Positions 52,467-61,458 of a stretch of DNA of 64,000 bases are shown here, piece by piece. Within the stretch, counting starts at the first letter, position 1; every line of letters starts with the position of its first letter. The notes under the pieces are model-generated. The model was not told where the DNA came from, searched no databases, and saw nothing but the letters and a program-made list of their open reading frames with translations. The stretch lies in assembly GCA_039933785.1 (NCBI GenBank), contig JBDTNL010000004.1:55670-119669 (forward strand), read 5' to 3'. This stretch comes from JBDTNL01 sp039933785. Lineage in GTDB: Bacteria > Acidobacteriota > Thermoanaerobaculia > Multivoradales > JAGPDF01. Both the position numbers and the translations under genes were made by a program.

Positions 52467-54089
52467 GTGACCGGCAACCCTAGAGCGCCGCGCTCGCTTC
52501 TCTACGGCCTCGCGGCGGTGGTCGCCACCTTCGTGGCCCGCGGCCTGTTCTATTCGGATTTCGTGCCGCTTTGGGACGGCCGACTGTACGCCGATTGCGT
52601 CACCTCGGCGGCGGCTCATGGCCTCGAGTTTTCGCAGCTGAACTGCTTCGATCACGCCAGCATCGCGTACATCGGAGTCCTGGCGTTACCGCAACTCTTG
52701 GCTCCGGGGAGTTATCCGCTGCTCCTGCTCACCAACCTGCTGCTCGGAGCGATGGCGTTGGTTTACTTCTTCCGCACGGCGCGCGTCTTGTACCCGGGCG
52801 ACGAGCAGCGTCTGATCTGTCTCCTGGCCACGGCGGCCTTCTCGGTGCATCCCGTGCTGCTGGCCAGCGCCGTGAACACCAACGTCGACTACGGCGTTCT
52901 CGTGTTCTATATCCCGGTTCTCTACTACACGCTGCGCGCGCAATGGGTGCGCGCCATGCTGTTCGGCGTGGCGCTGGTGTTCAGCAAGGAATCGGGAGTG
53001 GTGCTCATGGGCATCCTGGGAGCGGCCTACCTGGCAACCCACGTCCTGCCCGAGGATGGTCTGCGCGCCAAGTGGTTGAAATTGCGGCCCACTCTTTGGG
53101 CCCTCATCCCGCCGACCCTCCTGGCGATCCACTTCCTCAACAAGCCGAGGCCGCGGACCGGCTCCGCGTTATGGAAGGGCGTGTCGCCCGCGGCGCTCTT
53201 GGGGCTGCTCTCGCCCGTGGTGACCGATCCCTCCATCCTGCTCAACTACTTGATCGGCATCTTCGTCCTCAGCTTTCAGTGGATCCCGACGCTGGTGATT
53301 GCTGCCGCAGGCGCCCTCTGGCTGCGGGCCCGGTTCGCGGGTGACACTCGATTGCGTGAAGAGCATCGAGCGCAGACCCTGATCGCGCTGACCTTCGCGG
53401 CCTCGACGTATGTATTGACGCGCTTCCCCACCTTCCTGAACGTGCGCTACTTCCTGCCCCTCGCGCCCCTGCTTCTGCTCCTCGCTCAGCAAGCGGCGAC
53501 GACCTTGGCGCGCCGCTCGGTTCAAGTCGCGGGGTGGTCGCTGCTCTCGGTCGTCCTCCTGGTGTCGAACTACTACACGGTCGATCCAGTCTCTTCCCGC
53601 CTCTTCGGCACATTCCTCATGCAGGAGCACCGGCTGCTGAAGATGACCTCGCTATCGCAGGAGTGCTGCGGGTTCGGGCGGGATCAGCTCGTATACAACA
53701 TGCAGTTCACGCAGTTTCACTATCTGCAGAACCAGATCTACGAAGATCTCCAACCAACCGAGAAGAACTTCCTGACCGGCACGATCTATCCGGACTTCTA
53801 CTTCGCGGGCCCCCTGGATCCCCTCACCTTCCATCGCTCACTGCGCGATGGGCCCGGAAGCATCCACAATCGTTGGCTGAGCAATCTGGACTTGCTGACC
53901 GCAGCCGAGCTTCCGCAATCCGCGTACTACATCGCCCTGCCCAACCTGCCGAGCCAGGACAGTTTCATCGAACGTCTGTATTCGGTCGTCGCGAGAAAGG
54001 CGTACAGCCGGCGCGGTTATGGAGTCGAGGTCTTCGAGCTCGCGCTCAGGCCGGACGCGCGGGCAATTCTCCGCCAGGTCACGAGATGA
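52467..54089 (+). CDS. Polytopic membrane protein, glycosyltransferase-like
   Basis: 540 residues from GTG 52467, 11 bases after rfbH. About 11 helices with outer loops: FYSDFVPLWDGRLYADCVTS near the start carries the acidic residue expected of GT-C proteins. Later RFPTFLNVRYFLPLAPLLLL leads to a ~170-residue outer C-terminal domain. I recognise no named family. It is probably the transferase or polymerase that uses the sugar built by this cluster; that is inference from position. Confidence 0.72.
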   Translation: MTGNPRAPRSLLYGLAAVVATFVARGLFYSDFVPLWDGRLYADCVTSAAAHGLEFSQLNCFDHASIAYIGVLALPQLLAPGSYPLLLLTNLLLGAMALVYFFRTARVLYPGDEQRLICLLATAAFSVHPVLLASAVNTNVDYGVLVFYIPVLYYTLRAQWVRAMLFGVALVFSKESGVVLMGILGAAYLATHVLPEDGLRAKWLKLRPTLWALIPPTLLAIHFLNKPRPRTGSALWKGVSPAALLGLLSPVVTDPSILLNYLIGIFVLSFQWIPTLVIAAAGALWLRARFAGDTRLREEHRAQTLIALTFAASTYVLTRFPTFLNVRYFLPLAPLLLLLAQQAATTLARRSVQVAGWSLLSVVLLVSNYYTVDPVSSRLFGTFLMQEHRLLKMTSLSQECCGFGRDQLVYNMQFTQFHYLQNQIYEDLQPTEKNFLTGTIYPDFYFAGPLDPLTFHRSLRDGPGSIHNRWLSNLDLLTAAELPQSAYYIALPNLPSQDSFIERLYSVVARKAYSRRGYGVEVFELALRPDARAILRQVTR

Positions 54090-54124
54090 GGCCGCGACTT
54101 GCGGAGTCGTTCAGTGGGCGCTTG

Positions 54125-54130
54125 TACACT
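54125..54130 (+). promoter_or_regulatory. Candidate internal promoter -10 before the ThDP enzyme
   Basis: TACACT lies in the 67-base gap, 26 bases before ATG 54157; AAAAGGGAA provides a ribosome site. It could start a second transcript for the downstream sugar genes. Confidence 0.4.
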
Positions 54131-54156
54131 GTCAGGCCAAGAAAAGGGAACCGCCG

Positions 54157-55956
54157 ATGAAACTTCCCGACTACGTCGCGTCCTTCTTCGCCTCACGCGG
54201 CGCGGAGCAACTCTTCGCCATCAGCGGCGCCTCGAATCTCCGGCTGTTGGACGCCTTCGCTCGCCACCCCGCGCTGCGCTACGTCTGCCCGCATCACGAG
54301 CAGGCCGGCGTGATGGCGGCGATCACGTACACGCGCCTGAGCCGGCGGCCCGGCATCATGATGGTGACCGCCGGACCCGGCGCTGCCAACACGATCACCG
54401 GGCTCGCCAGCGCCTATCTCGATTCCATACCGATCTTCGTCATCGCCGGACAGGAGAAATCCGACTACTTGGCACCGGGCTACGGCTGTCGCGGCAAGGG
54501 AGTGCAGGGGCTCCCGATGGTACGAATCGTCGAGCCGGTCACCAAGATGGCGGTCACGGTCACCCATCCGACCGAGATCCGGAGCGTGCTCGAGCGCGCC
54601 TTCCACGAGGCGTACAGCGGCCGTCCGGGCCCGGTGTGGATCGAAATTCCGCAGGACCTCCAGACCGCCGACATCGATCCGGATTCTCTGCCGGGGTTCA
54701 CCGCCCCGGCCGCGCCCGCGGTCGACTACACCGGCGCCGCCCAGCGCACGATCGCCCTGCTGCGGGACGCCGAACGGCCGCTGCTGTGGGTCGGCCACGG
54801 CATCCGGCTGGCGGACTGCGTGGCTGAGTTCCGCGACGCGGTGGTCCAGCTCGGCGTGCCGGTCCTGGCGGCGTGGAACGGCGCTGACCTGATCGAGGAG
54901 TCCCATCCTCTCTACGCCGGGCGAGCCGGGACGTACGGCCAGCGAGCCGGCAACTTCGCGGTGCAGAACTGCGACTTGCTGATCGCGCTCGGCACTCGCC
55001 TGGCGATTCCTCAGATGGGTTACGTCCAGAAGGAATTCGCCCGCGCCGCCAGGAAGGTGGTGATCGAGATCGATCCTGCCGAGCTGGCGAAGCTCGATCC
55101 CGCGCCGGATCTTTCGGTCTGCGGCGATGTCGGTGCCTTCCTGCGTGCCCTGCTCGCGGAGCTCGCCGCGGCGCCCGCCAATCGCGCGGCGCGGACGGGT
55201 TGGGTCGAGCGCTGTGCGCGCTGGCGACGCGAGTACCCGCCGGTGACGGACGAACACCGCCTCCCCGTCGCCGGCAAGATCAACTCCTACGACTTCATCG
55301 ACCAGCTTTCCGATGCCCTCGCTCCGGACGACGTCATCGTCACCGATATGGGGACCAGCCTCACCTGCACGCACGCGGCGATTCGCTTGCAGGACGGTCA
55401 GCGACTGGTCACTTCGACCGGGCTCGGCGAGATGGGTTTCGGGCTCCCGGGCGCCATCGGTGCGTCGCTCGGAGCTCCGGAGCGTCGTGTAGTCTTCGTC
55501 GGCACGGAGGGCTCCCTGATGATGAACCTACAGGAGCTCCAGACGGTGATTCACCTGCAATTGCCGTTGAAGATCTTCATCCTCAACAACAACGGCTACC
55601 TCACCATCCGGCACACCGAGCAGGCGCTGTTCGGCGATCGCCTCACGGCCTGCTCGCCAGAGACCGGCGTGACCTTCCCCGACCTGCTGCGCCTCGCCGG
55701 CGCCTTCGGGTTCCCGACCTTCGAAGTCGACGACCGCGCCCGCTGCGGCGAGGTGATTCGCGCGGCGCTCGCCCAGCCCGGGGCGGTCTTTTGCAACGTA
55801 AAGATGCCCGAGGATCAGTTCCTGGGTCCAAAAACGGCAGTGAAGGTGCGGCCCGACGGCAGCTTGGTGTCGCCGCCGCTCGAGGACCTCTTTCCTTTCT
55901 TGCCCCGCCCCGAGCTCGCCGACAACATGATCGTTCCCCTGCTGAGCGAAGACTGA
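54157..55956 (+). CDS. ThDP-dependent enzyme, YerE-like (acetolactate synthase family)
   Basis: 599 residues. N-terminal Pyr domain with the catalytic Glu in CPHHEQAGVMAA (Glu48), a middle FAD/nucleotide-binding-like domain, and the C-terminal PP domain with VGTEGSLMMNLQELQTV and LNNNGYLTIRHTEQ. The cofactor motif reads TEGS where the family has GDGS, an Asp to Glu change at the metal ligand. The YLTIRxTxQ and SPPLEDLFPF segments match the O-antigen (YerE) branch, which adds a two-carbon unit from pyruvate to a 4-keto sugar. With rfbFGH upstream that reaction is plausible here. Alternative: an unrelated pyruvate-dependent carboligase. Confidence 0.85.
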   Translation: MKLPDYVASFFASRGAEQLFAISGASNLRLLDAFARHPALRYVCPHHEQAGVMAAITYTRLSRRPGIMMVTAGPGAANTITGLASAYLDSIPIFVIAGQEKSDYLAPGYGCRGKGVQGLPMVRIVEPVTKMAVTVTHPTEIRSVLERAFHEAYSGRPGPVWIEIPQDLQTADIDPDSLPGFTAPAAPAVDYTGAAQRTIALLRDAERPLLWVGHGIRLADCVAEFRDAVVQLGVPVLAAWNGADLIEESHPLYAGRAGTYGQRAGNFAVQNCDLLIALGTRLAIPQMGYVQKEFARAARKVVIEIDPAELAKLDPAPDLSVCGDVGAFLRALLAELAAAPANRAARTGWVERCARWRREYPPVTDEHRLPVAGKINSYDFIDQLSDALAPDDVIVTDMGTSLTCTHAAIRLQDGQRLVTSTGLGEMGFGLPGAIGASLGAPERRVVFVGTEGSLMMNLQELQTVIHLQLPLKIFILNNNGYLTIRHTEQALFGDRLTACSPETGVTFPDLLRLAGAFGFPTFEVDDRARCGEVIRAALAQPGAVFCNVKMPEDQFLGPKTAVKVRPDGSLVSPPLEDLFPFLPRPELADNMIVPLLSED

Positions 55957-55967
55957 GCGGAGCCCCA

Positions 55968-56747
55968 ATGAGAACGTCCTTGGAATTGGCGGGCCGGCGG
56001 TTCAGCCTCGGACCGTTCCTCAAGTGTCCGCACCCGGAAATGGTGGAGGCCTGCGGATTGGCGGGCTTCGACTTCGCGGTCGCCGATATGGAGCACACGC
56101 CGCTCAGCCCGCGTGACTTGTACCCGCTGGTGCTGGCGGCGGAACGGCGCGCCCTGGAGCTGGTGGTCCGCGTGCCGGCCAACGAAGAGAGCTACATCAA
56201 GTGGTGCCTCGACCTCGGCGTGCGCTACATCCAGGTGCCTTTCGTGCAATGCCGCGAGGATGCCGAAAAGGCCATGTCGCACGGTTACTTCGGGCCCGCC
56301 GGCGAGCGCGGTCTTTGTCGCTTCGTGCGCTCCGCCGATTTTTCGGCCGAGGATCGGGCCGCCTACCTGCCGCGCGCCAACGCGCAGACCAAGATGATTC
56401 TGCAAGTCGAAGGCGTGCGCGGAGTCGAGAACATCGACGAGATTCTCGCTGTTCCCGGGATCGACACTCTCTTCATTGGACCGTACGATCTCTCGCAGTC
56501 CCTGGGCAAGCCAGGACAGATCTGGGACGACGAGGTGGTCGCCATGATGCGGCGGATCGTCCGCGCCTGCGATGCCGCGGGAGTGAAGGCCGGAACCTTC
56601 ACCGACACGCCCGAGGGTATTCGCTTCTGGATGACGCAGGGAGTGCAGCTGATCGAATACGCGTCCGACCTGAACCTCTTCATGGGCGCCGTCACGGCGC
56701 TCAAGCAGCAGGTTGTCGGTCTCGTCGGAAGCGCTCCGGCGATCTAG
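55968..56747 (+). CDS. HpcH/HpaI-family aldolase
   Basis: 259 residues. Class II metal-dependent pyruvate aldolase fold: FDFAVADMEHTPLSP, VRVPANEESYIKWCLDLG, VPFVQCREDAEKAM, then MILQVEGVRGVENIDEIL (metal Glu) and IDTLFIGPYDLSQSLG (metal Asp). Family members join or split pyruvate and an aldehyde. The His and Arg acid-base residues were not individually confirmed. It starts 12 bases after the ThDP enzyme. In a sugar cluster it may extend or shorten a chain by three carbons; substrate unknown. Confidence 0.88.
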   Translation: MRTSLELAGRRFSLGPFLKCPHPEMVEACGLAGFDFAVADMEHTPLSPRDLYPLVLAAERRALELVVRVPANEESYIKWCLDLGVRYIQVPFVQCREDAEKAMSHGYFGPAGERGLCRFVRSADFSAEDRAAYLPRANAQTKMILQVEGVRGVENIDEILAVPGIDTLFIGPYDLSQSLGKPGQIWDDEVVAMMRRIVRACDAAGVKAGTFTDTPEGIRFWMTQGVQLIEYASDLNLFMGAVTALKQQVVGLVGSAPAI

Positions 56748-56782
56748 CGCTCCGCGATGCCGTCGACCGTCGCCGCCCGCGC

Positions 56783-57901
56783 ATGAGCCAGAGCATCGTC
56801 ATCGTCGGCGCCGGAGCCATCGGCCGCGGATTCCTGCCCTGGTGCTTCGCGGAACAACGCTACGAGTTCGTCTTCGTGGACGCCAACCCGCGCTTGGTCC
56901 AGCAGCTCGACGAGCGGGCCCAATTCACCATCTTCATGGTCAAGGATGGCCGGCTGGAGCCGCGCACCGTGCGCGTGCGGCGCGCCCTGCTACCGGCTCA
57001 GTTCCACCCCGGCGACCACGGCGATGCCGCCGCCGTGTTCGTCAATGTCGGCCCGCGCAACGTCGATCGCGTAGCTCCTCTGGTGGCCGGTCTGTCGTGT
57101 CCGGTGATCTCGTGCGAAAACGATCCCGCCACCGTCGATCAACTGCGGGCGGGGTCGGGGCGCCGCGAGATCTACTTCGCGATTCCCGACGTCATCGCCT
57201 CGAATACCGCCCCCGCTGAGCTGCTCGCCCAGGACCCCTTGTCGGTGATCTGCGAGAACGGTCAGCTGTTCGTCGACGAAGCCGCGGCTGGCGTCGACTG
57301 CGACTGGGTGCCGTGCAGCCGGCAGGAGCTCGACAAGCAGTGGACGGCCAAGCTCTATCTGCACAACACGCCGCATTGCATCGCCGCTTACCTGGGCTCG
57401 TGGGTGGGCGTGCAGTACGTTCACGAGGCCATGCAATTCCCCACCGTCGCGGCGATCGTCAAGGGCGCCATGACCGAGATGCTCACTTCGCTCAAACTGC
57501 GCTGGAACATTCCTCACGCCTTCCTCGACTGGTACGCCGAGAAGGAATTGGCGCGCTTCTCCTCGCGGCTCCTCTTCGACCCGATCTCACGGGTTGCCCG
57601 CGAGCCGCTGCGCAAGCTCGAGCTCGAAGGCCGGCTCCTCGGCGCCGCCCAGATCTGCCTCTCTTCGGGTTTCGTGCCGGCGAATATTCTGACTGGCATC
57701 GCGAGCGCCCTGCTCTTCCAGGCCGACGGTGACGCGGACAACCATCTCGCCTTCATGCGGCGGGCGCTGCGGCCGAGCGCGCTGCTGACTCACGTACTCA
57801 ATTTGCGCAAGGGCGAGGCGCTCGAATGCGTACTCCGCGAGCAGCTTCCCAACATCGTCGGTCGCCTCGAAAGCCTCGAGCGCGGCGCGCAGGCAACCTG
57901 A
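56783..57901 (+). CDS. Mannitol-1-phosphate 5-dehydrogenase-like polyol(-phosphate) dehydrogenase
   Basis: 372 residues from ATG 56783. N-terminal Rossmann motif VGAGAIGRGF, then ISCEND (family N-x-D/E region). The C-terminal mannitol-dehydrogenase domain shows KLYLHNTPHCIAAYLGSW (Lys and His of the active site) and RVAREPLRKLELEGRLLGAA. It should reduce a keto-sugar or its phosphate to a polyol with NAD(P)H, or the reverse. No PTS genes are near, so it is not part of mannitol uptake. It may act on the aldolase or ThDP product. Confidence 0.82.
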   Translation: MSQSIVIVGAGAIGRGFLPWCFAEQRYEFVFVDANPRLVQQLDERAQFTIFMVKDGRLEPRTVRVRRALLPAQFHPGDHGDAAAVFVNVGPRNVDRVAPLVAGLSCPVISCENDPATVDQLRAGSGRREIYFAIPDVIASNTAPAELLAQDPLSVICENGQLFVDEAAAGVDCDWVPCSRQELDKQWTAKLYLHNTPHCIAAYLGSWVGVQYVHEAMQFPTVAAIVKGAMTEMLTSLKLRWNIPHAFLDWYAEKELARFSSRLLFDPISRVAREPLRKLELEGRLLGAAQICLSSGFVPANILTGIASALLFQADGDADNHLAFMRRALRPSALLTHVLNLRKGEALECVLREQLPNIVGRLESLERGAQAT

Positions 57902-57909
57902 GGCCGCCA

Positions 57910-58716
57910 GTGAACGATCACCGAACTCCATTGTGGGAAAGGGAGGCGGAGGCCGCGCTACGGGCGGTCTCGATCGCGGGCGAGCTCGCGCTCGAGCGCC
58001 CGGAAGCGCTCGGCGTGCGCGCCAAGGAATCTGCGCGGGACATCGTAACCGACATGGATCTGCGCATCGAGAGCGTGCTCAGGGAACAGCTCGCGCCGCT
58101 CGGGCATCCGGTCGTGGCGGAGGAGAGCTTCGTCATGGACACCGATTCTCTGCCGGAGGATCGCCCCGCCTTCGTGGTCGATCCGATCGACGGCACCGCC
58201 AACTATGCCAGCGGCCTGAGCCTCTATGCGGTCTCGGTGGGATTGATCTCGGCGGGTTGCCTGGTGACCGGCGCGGTGGCGATTCCCGCGCACAAAGAGT
58301 TGTTTTTCACCCATGGCGACGCGGGGGCCTATCTGAACGGCAGGGCGTTGAAACCGCCCGCGCCGTGCACGCTTTCGCAGGCCCTGGTGGCGGCTACCTT
58401 TTCTGGACGCGCCAGCTCGCGCGACATCCGGACGGGCGAATTTCGGCTCTTCGGCCAGATCAACGACGCCAGCCGAGGCTGCTTGCGGCTGGGCTCCGCG
58501 GCGGTCAACATCTGTTACGTCGCCGCCGGACGCATGCAGGCCGCCTACGGCTTCGACGCCAAGCTCTGGGATGTCGCCGGCGCGCTCGCCGTTGCCCGAC
58601 AGGCGGGCTGCGCCGTGTTCGTCGAGCGCGCGCCGGGAAGCGTGGTGCTCGACTATGCGGTTGGCGTCGCGGGCGTCGTCACGGAAATCCAATCGTTCAT
58701 GTCCGAGGTGCGCTAA
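57910..58716 (+). CDS. Inositol-monophosphatase-family sugar phosphatase
   Basis: 268 residues from GTG 57910. The lithium-sensitive phosphatase motifs are all present: VVAEES (metal Glu), DPIDGTANYASG (metal Asp residues and base Thr), LGSAAVNICYVAAGRM and KLWDVAGALAVARQAG (third metal Asp). It removes phosphate from inositol phosphates, fructose-1,6-bisphosphate or other sugar phosphates. Between a polyol-phosphate dehydrogenase and a nucleotidyltransferase, a sugar-phosphate substrate of this pathway is likely. The stop TAA directly abuts the next ATG. Confidence 0.9.
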   Translation: MNDHRTPLWEREAEAALRAVSIAGELALERPEALGVRAKESARDIVTDMDLRIESVLREQLAPLGHPVVAEESFVMDTDSLPEDRPAFVVDPIDGTANYASGLSLYAVSVGLISAGCLVTGAVAIPAHKELFFTHGDAGAYLNGRALKPPAPCTLSQALVAATFSGRASSRDIRTGEFRLFGQINDASRGCLRLGSAAVNICYVAAGRMQAAYGFDAKLWDVAGALAVARQAGCAVFVERAPGSVVLDYAVGVAGVVTEIQSFMSEVR

Positions 58717-59481
58717 ATGCACGACATCCCAGTCGTGATTCTCTGCGGTGGGCGGGGAATTCCCGTCGGCGATCCACCGGTTCGTACTCCCAAGGCGTTG
58801 GTTCGCGTGGCCGGCGAGGCGATGGTCTGCCACGTGCTCCGCCACTATGCGCGCGCCGGGTTCCGGCGTTTCATTCTCGCCGCGGCCGCCCCGCTCGAAC
58901 CTTTCGCCGCCGCGCTCAACGCCAGTTTTTCGGCACGCTCGAGTGCCTCGGGCGAGCTTCTGGTCGAGATCGCGTCCGCGGGCTGCGCTCTCGCGGTGCT
59001 CGACACCGGAGCCTCGGCAGCGACCGGCGATCGCATCCTGCAAGTCCGCGCCCACCTCGGCCCGGCGGAACACTTCGGCGTAAGCTATAGCGACACCTTG
59101 TCGAATGTAGATCTGGCCCTGCTCGCGCGCGCCCACCGCGGCCATGAGCGTCTGGGAACTCTGGTGGGTGCGCGGGTCCCGACGCGCTTTCGCATTCTCG
59201 GCATGCGGCTCGGAGAGACCCTGGTGCGCGGCTTCGCCTCGCGGCCGGTGATTCTCAACGACTACATCAATGGCGGGCACTACTTGTTCCGTCGCGCGGT
59301 TCTCGAGCCGCCGTACCTCGGCGGTCGCGACGTCGGCGTGATCCTCGAGAACGAAGTTCTCGAAGCTCTGGCGGCGGACGAGCAACTGGTGTCCTTTCCT
59401 CACGAGGGCAGCTGGCAGTATCTCGATGCCGAGCGCCATCTACCCCTGCTCGAGGCCATCGCGAGGTCGGCGCATGAGTGA
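58717..59481 (+). CDS. Divergent sugar nucleotidyltransferase
   Basis: 254 residues. Similar in layout to RfbF of this cluster: VVILCGGRGIPVGDPPVRTP with KALVRVAG at the N-terminus, FGVSYSDTLSNVDLALLARA (metal Asp in SDT), INGGHYLFRR and SFPHEGSWQYLDAERHLPLL. The usual GxGTR loop reads GRGIP, losing the Thr-Arg that grip the nucleotide phosphate, so specificity or activity may differ. It could activate the phosphorylated product of the preceding genes, or be a relic. It overlaps the next gene by 8 bases. Confidence 0.75.
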   Translation: MHDIPVVILCGGRGIPVGDPPVRTPKALVRVAGEAMVCHVLRHYARAGFRRFILAAAAPLEPFAAALNASFSARSSASGELLVEIASAGCALAVLDTGASAATGDRILQVRAHLGPAEHFGVSYSDTLSNVDLALLARAHRGHERLGTLVGARVPTRFRILGMRLGETLVRGFASRPVILNDYINGGHYLFRRAVLEPPYLGGRDVGVILENEVLEALAADEQLVSFPHEGSWQYLDAERHLPLLEAIARSAHE

Positions 59482-60418
59482 CCGCAAGCTGGTCTCCATC
59501 GTGACTCCGTGCTTCAACGAAGAGGCCAACGTGCGTCTGCACTTCGAGCGCGTCGGCAACGCCATCGCGCCGTTTCGCGAGCGCTACGACTTCGAGCACA
59601 TCTACACCGACAACCAGTCGCAAGACCGCACGTTCGCGCTGCTCAAGGAGCTCGCGGCTGAGCACTCGAACGTACGCGCCATGCGGTTCTCCCGCAATCT
59701 CGGCGCCAACCGGGCGATCTTCATCGGACTGCAGCACGCCCAGGGCGATGCCACCATCCTGATCCAGGCCGATCTGCAGGATCCTCCCGAGCTCATCCCG
59801 GATTTCCTGCGTCTGTGGGAGGAAGGCTGGGACGTCGCGTACGGCAAGATCCTGGGGCGCAAGGAGAACTTCATCCTTCGCACTCTGCGGCGCCAGTACT
59901 ACCGGATGGTGAGCCAGCTCTCAGACATTCCCATCCCCGAGAACGCCGGTGAGTTTCGGCTCACCTCGCGCCGGGCGCTCGACGCGATCCTGCAGTTCGA
60001 GGAGGACGATCTCTATGTGCGCGGTGCCGTGGCCCGCATCGGCTACGCGCAAAAGCCCGTGCCGTATCAACGCGCCGAGCGCGCCGGCGGACGCTCCAGC
60101 ATCAGTTTCTTCGGACTCATCGCCTACGGCATGAACGGGCTGTTTTCGAACACCCTCGTGCCGCTGCGCGCGGTCATCGTGATCGGCTTCTTTATGGCCT
60201 TACTCGGCGTGTTTCTCACCCTCGGTCTGGTGGTTGGCAAGCTGATCATGCCGGGCGCCGCGCCGCACGGTTTCACCACCATCGCGTCGCTGATCACGCT
60301 CTTCGCCGGCTCGCAGATGTTCGCGCTCGGCATCATCGGCGAGTACATCCGGAAGATCTACGTGCAATCCCTGCACCGCCCGCGGGGTTTCATCCAGGAC
60401 CGGGTGAACCTGCCGTGA
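59474..60418 (+). CDS. GT2 glycosyltransferase, GtrB/DPM1-like with two C-terminal helices
   Basis: 314 residues. GT2 domain with SIVTPCFNEEANV, TDNQSQDRT, SRNLGANRAIFIGLQHAQGD (read in parts) and the metal motif IQADLQDPPELI. Then two membrane helices (AVIVIGFFMALLGVFLTLGL; FTTIASLITLFAGSQMFALG) ending GEYIRKIYVQSLHRP. This form loads sugar from a nucleotide onto polyprenyl phosphate at the inner membrane. It would provide the lipid-linked donor for GT-C-type enzymes such as the membrane proteins nearby. Confidence 0.9.
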   Translation: MSDRKLVSIVTPCFNEEANVRLHFERVGNAIAPFRERYDFEHIYTDNQSQDRTFALLKELAAEHSNVRAMRFSRNLGANRAIFIGLQHAQGDATILIQADLQDPPELIPDFLRLWEEGWDVAYGKILGRKENFILRTLRRQYYRMVSQLSDIPIPENAGEFRLTSRRALDAILQFEEDDLYVRGAVARIGYAQKPVPYQRAERAGGRSSISFFGLIAYGMNGLFSNTLVPLRAVIVIGFFMALLGVFLTLGLVVGKLIMPGAAPHGFTTIASLITLFAGSQMFALGIIGEYIRKIYVQSLHRPRGFIQDRVNLP

Positions 60419-61458
60419 GGCATCCGGTGGTGACGGAGGACCTGGCTGAGATCGCCGCCGCGGATCTACCGTTCGAGGTATTGCAGGGCGCGACCGTCTT
60501 GGTGACGGGCGCGAGCGGCATGCTGCCGGCATATCTCACCGAGGCACTGCTTCACCTCAACGAGTCTCGCCGGCTGGGTGTGCGGGTACTCGCCATGGTG
60601 CGCAACCGCGCGCGCGCCGAGTATCGCTTCGCCCACTATGCCGGGCGCAACGACCTGCAGATCGTGGAGCATGACGCCGCCCTACCGTTCGCCGCCCCCG
60701 GATCGATCGCGCACATCGTGCACGCCGCGAGCCCCGCCAGCCCACGTCACTTCGGCGGCGACCCGGTCGGAACCCTGCTGCCCAACGTCATCGGGACGCG
60801 GCATCTGCTCGACTTGGCGCGCCAGCACGGAGCGGGCTTCCTGTTCCTGAGCAGCGGCGAGGTCTACGGCGTCGTCGACCCCGGCAAGATGCCGATCGGC
60901 GAGGAAGACTACGGCTACGTCGACCCGATGCAGGTGCGTTCCTGCTATGCCGAGAGCAAGCGCATGGGTGAAACCCTGTGCGCGGCCTGGCACGCGCAGT
61001 ACGCGGTCGCCGCGCGAGTCGCGCGCCCATTTCACACCTATGGACCGGGCCTGTCGTTCGACGACGGGCGGGTTTTCGCCGACTTCGTCGCCAACTTGGT
61101 GCGCGGCGAAGACATCGTGCTGAAGAGCGATGGTCGCGCGGTCCGCGCCTATTGCTACATCGCCGACGCCACCCGGGCCTTCTTCACGATCTTGCTGTGC
61201 GGCGCCGCCGGGCAGGCCTACAACGTGGGCAATCCGCAGGCGTTGGTGAGCGTGCGCGAGCTCGCCGATCGGCTGGTAGCGCTCTTTCCCGAGCGCGGCT
61301 TGAAAGTGGTACACGACGGCGAACCGCGCTTGAGCGGCTATCTCGAGAGTCCGATTCCGCTCAACGCACCCGACACCGCCAAGCTCGAGGCACTCGGCTG
61401 GCGACCCCGGCATTCGATCGAGTCCGGCTTCCTCCGTACCGTGCAGAGCTACTCATGA
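60415..61458 (+). CDS. NAD-dependent NDP-sugar epimerase/dehydratase (SDR)
   Basis: 347 residues from GTG 60415 (GTGA overlap). Extended SDR: VLVTGASGMLPAYLTEALL, the Ser of FLSSGEVYGVVDPG, YAESKRMGE (Tyr/Lys), RPFHTYGPGLSFDDGRVFAD and AYNVGNPQALVSV. The 25-residue lead before the Rossmann motif is typical of a UDP-glucuronate-decarboxylase/dTDP-glucose-dehydratase-like subgroup in O-antigen loci. It may reduce, epimerise or dehydrate the NDP-sugar of this cluster, for example the 4-keto reduction that ends a CDP-dideoxyhexose route. The exact reaction is not readable. Confidence 0.85.
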   Translation: MRHPVVTEDLAEIAAADLPFEVLQGATVLVTGASGMLPAYLTEALLHLNESRRLGVRVLAMVRNRARAEYRFAHYAGRNDLQIVEHDAALPFAAPGSIAHIVHAASPASPRHFGGDPVGTLLPNVIGTRHLLDLARQHGAGFLFLSSGEVYGVVDPGKMPIGEEDYGYVDPMQVRSCYAESKRMGETLCAAWHAQYAVAARVARPFHTYGPGLSFDDGRVFADFVANLVRGEDIVLKSDGRAVRAYCYIADATRAFFTILLCGAAGQAYNVGNPQALVSVRELADRLVALFPERGLKVVHDGEPRLSGYLESPIPLNAPDTAKLEALGWRPRHSIESGFLRTVQSYS

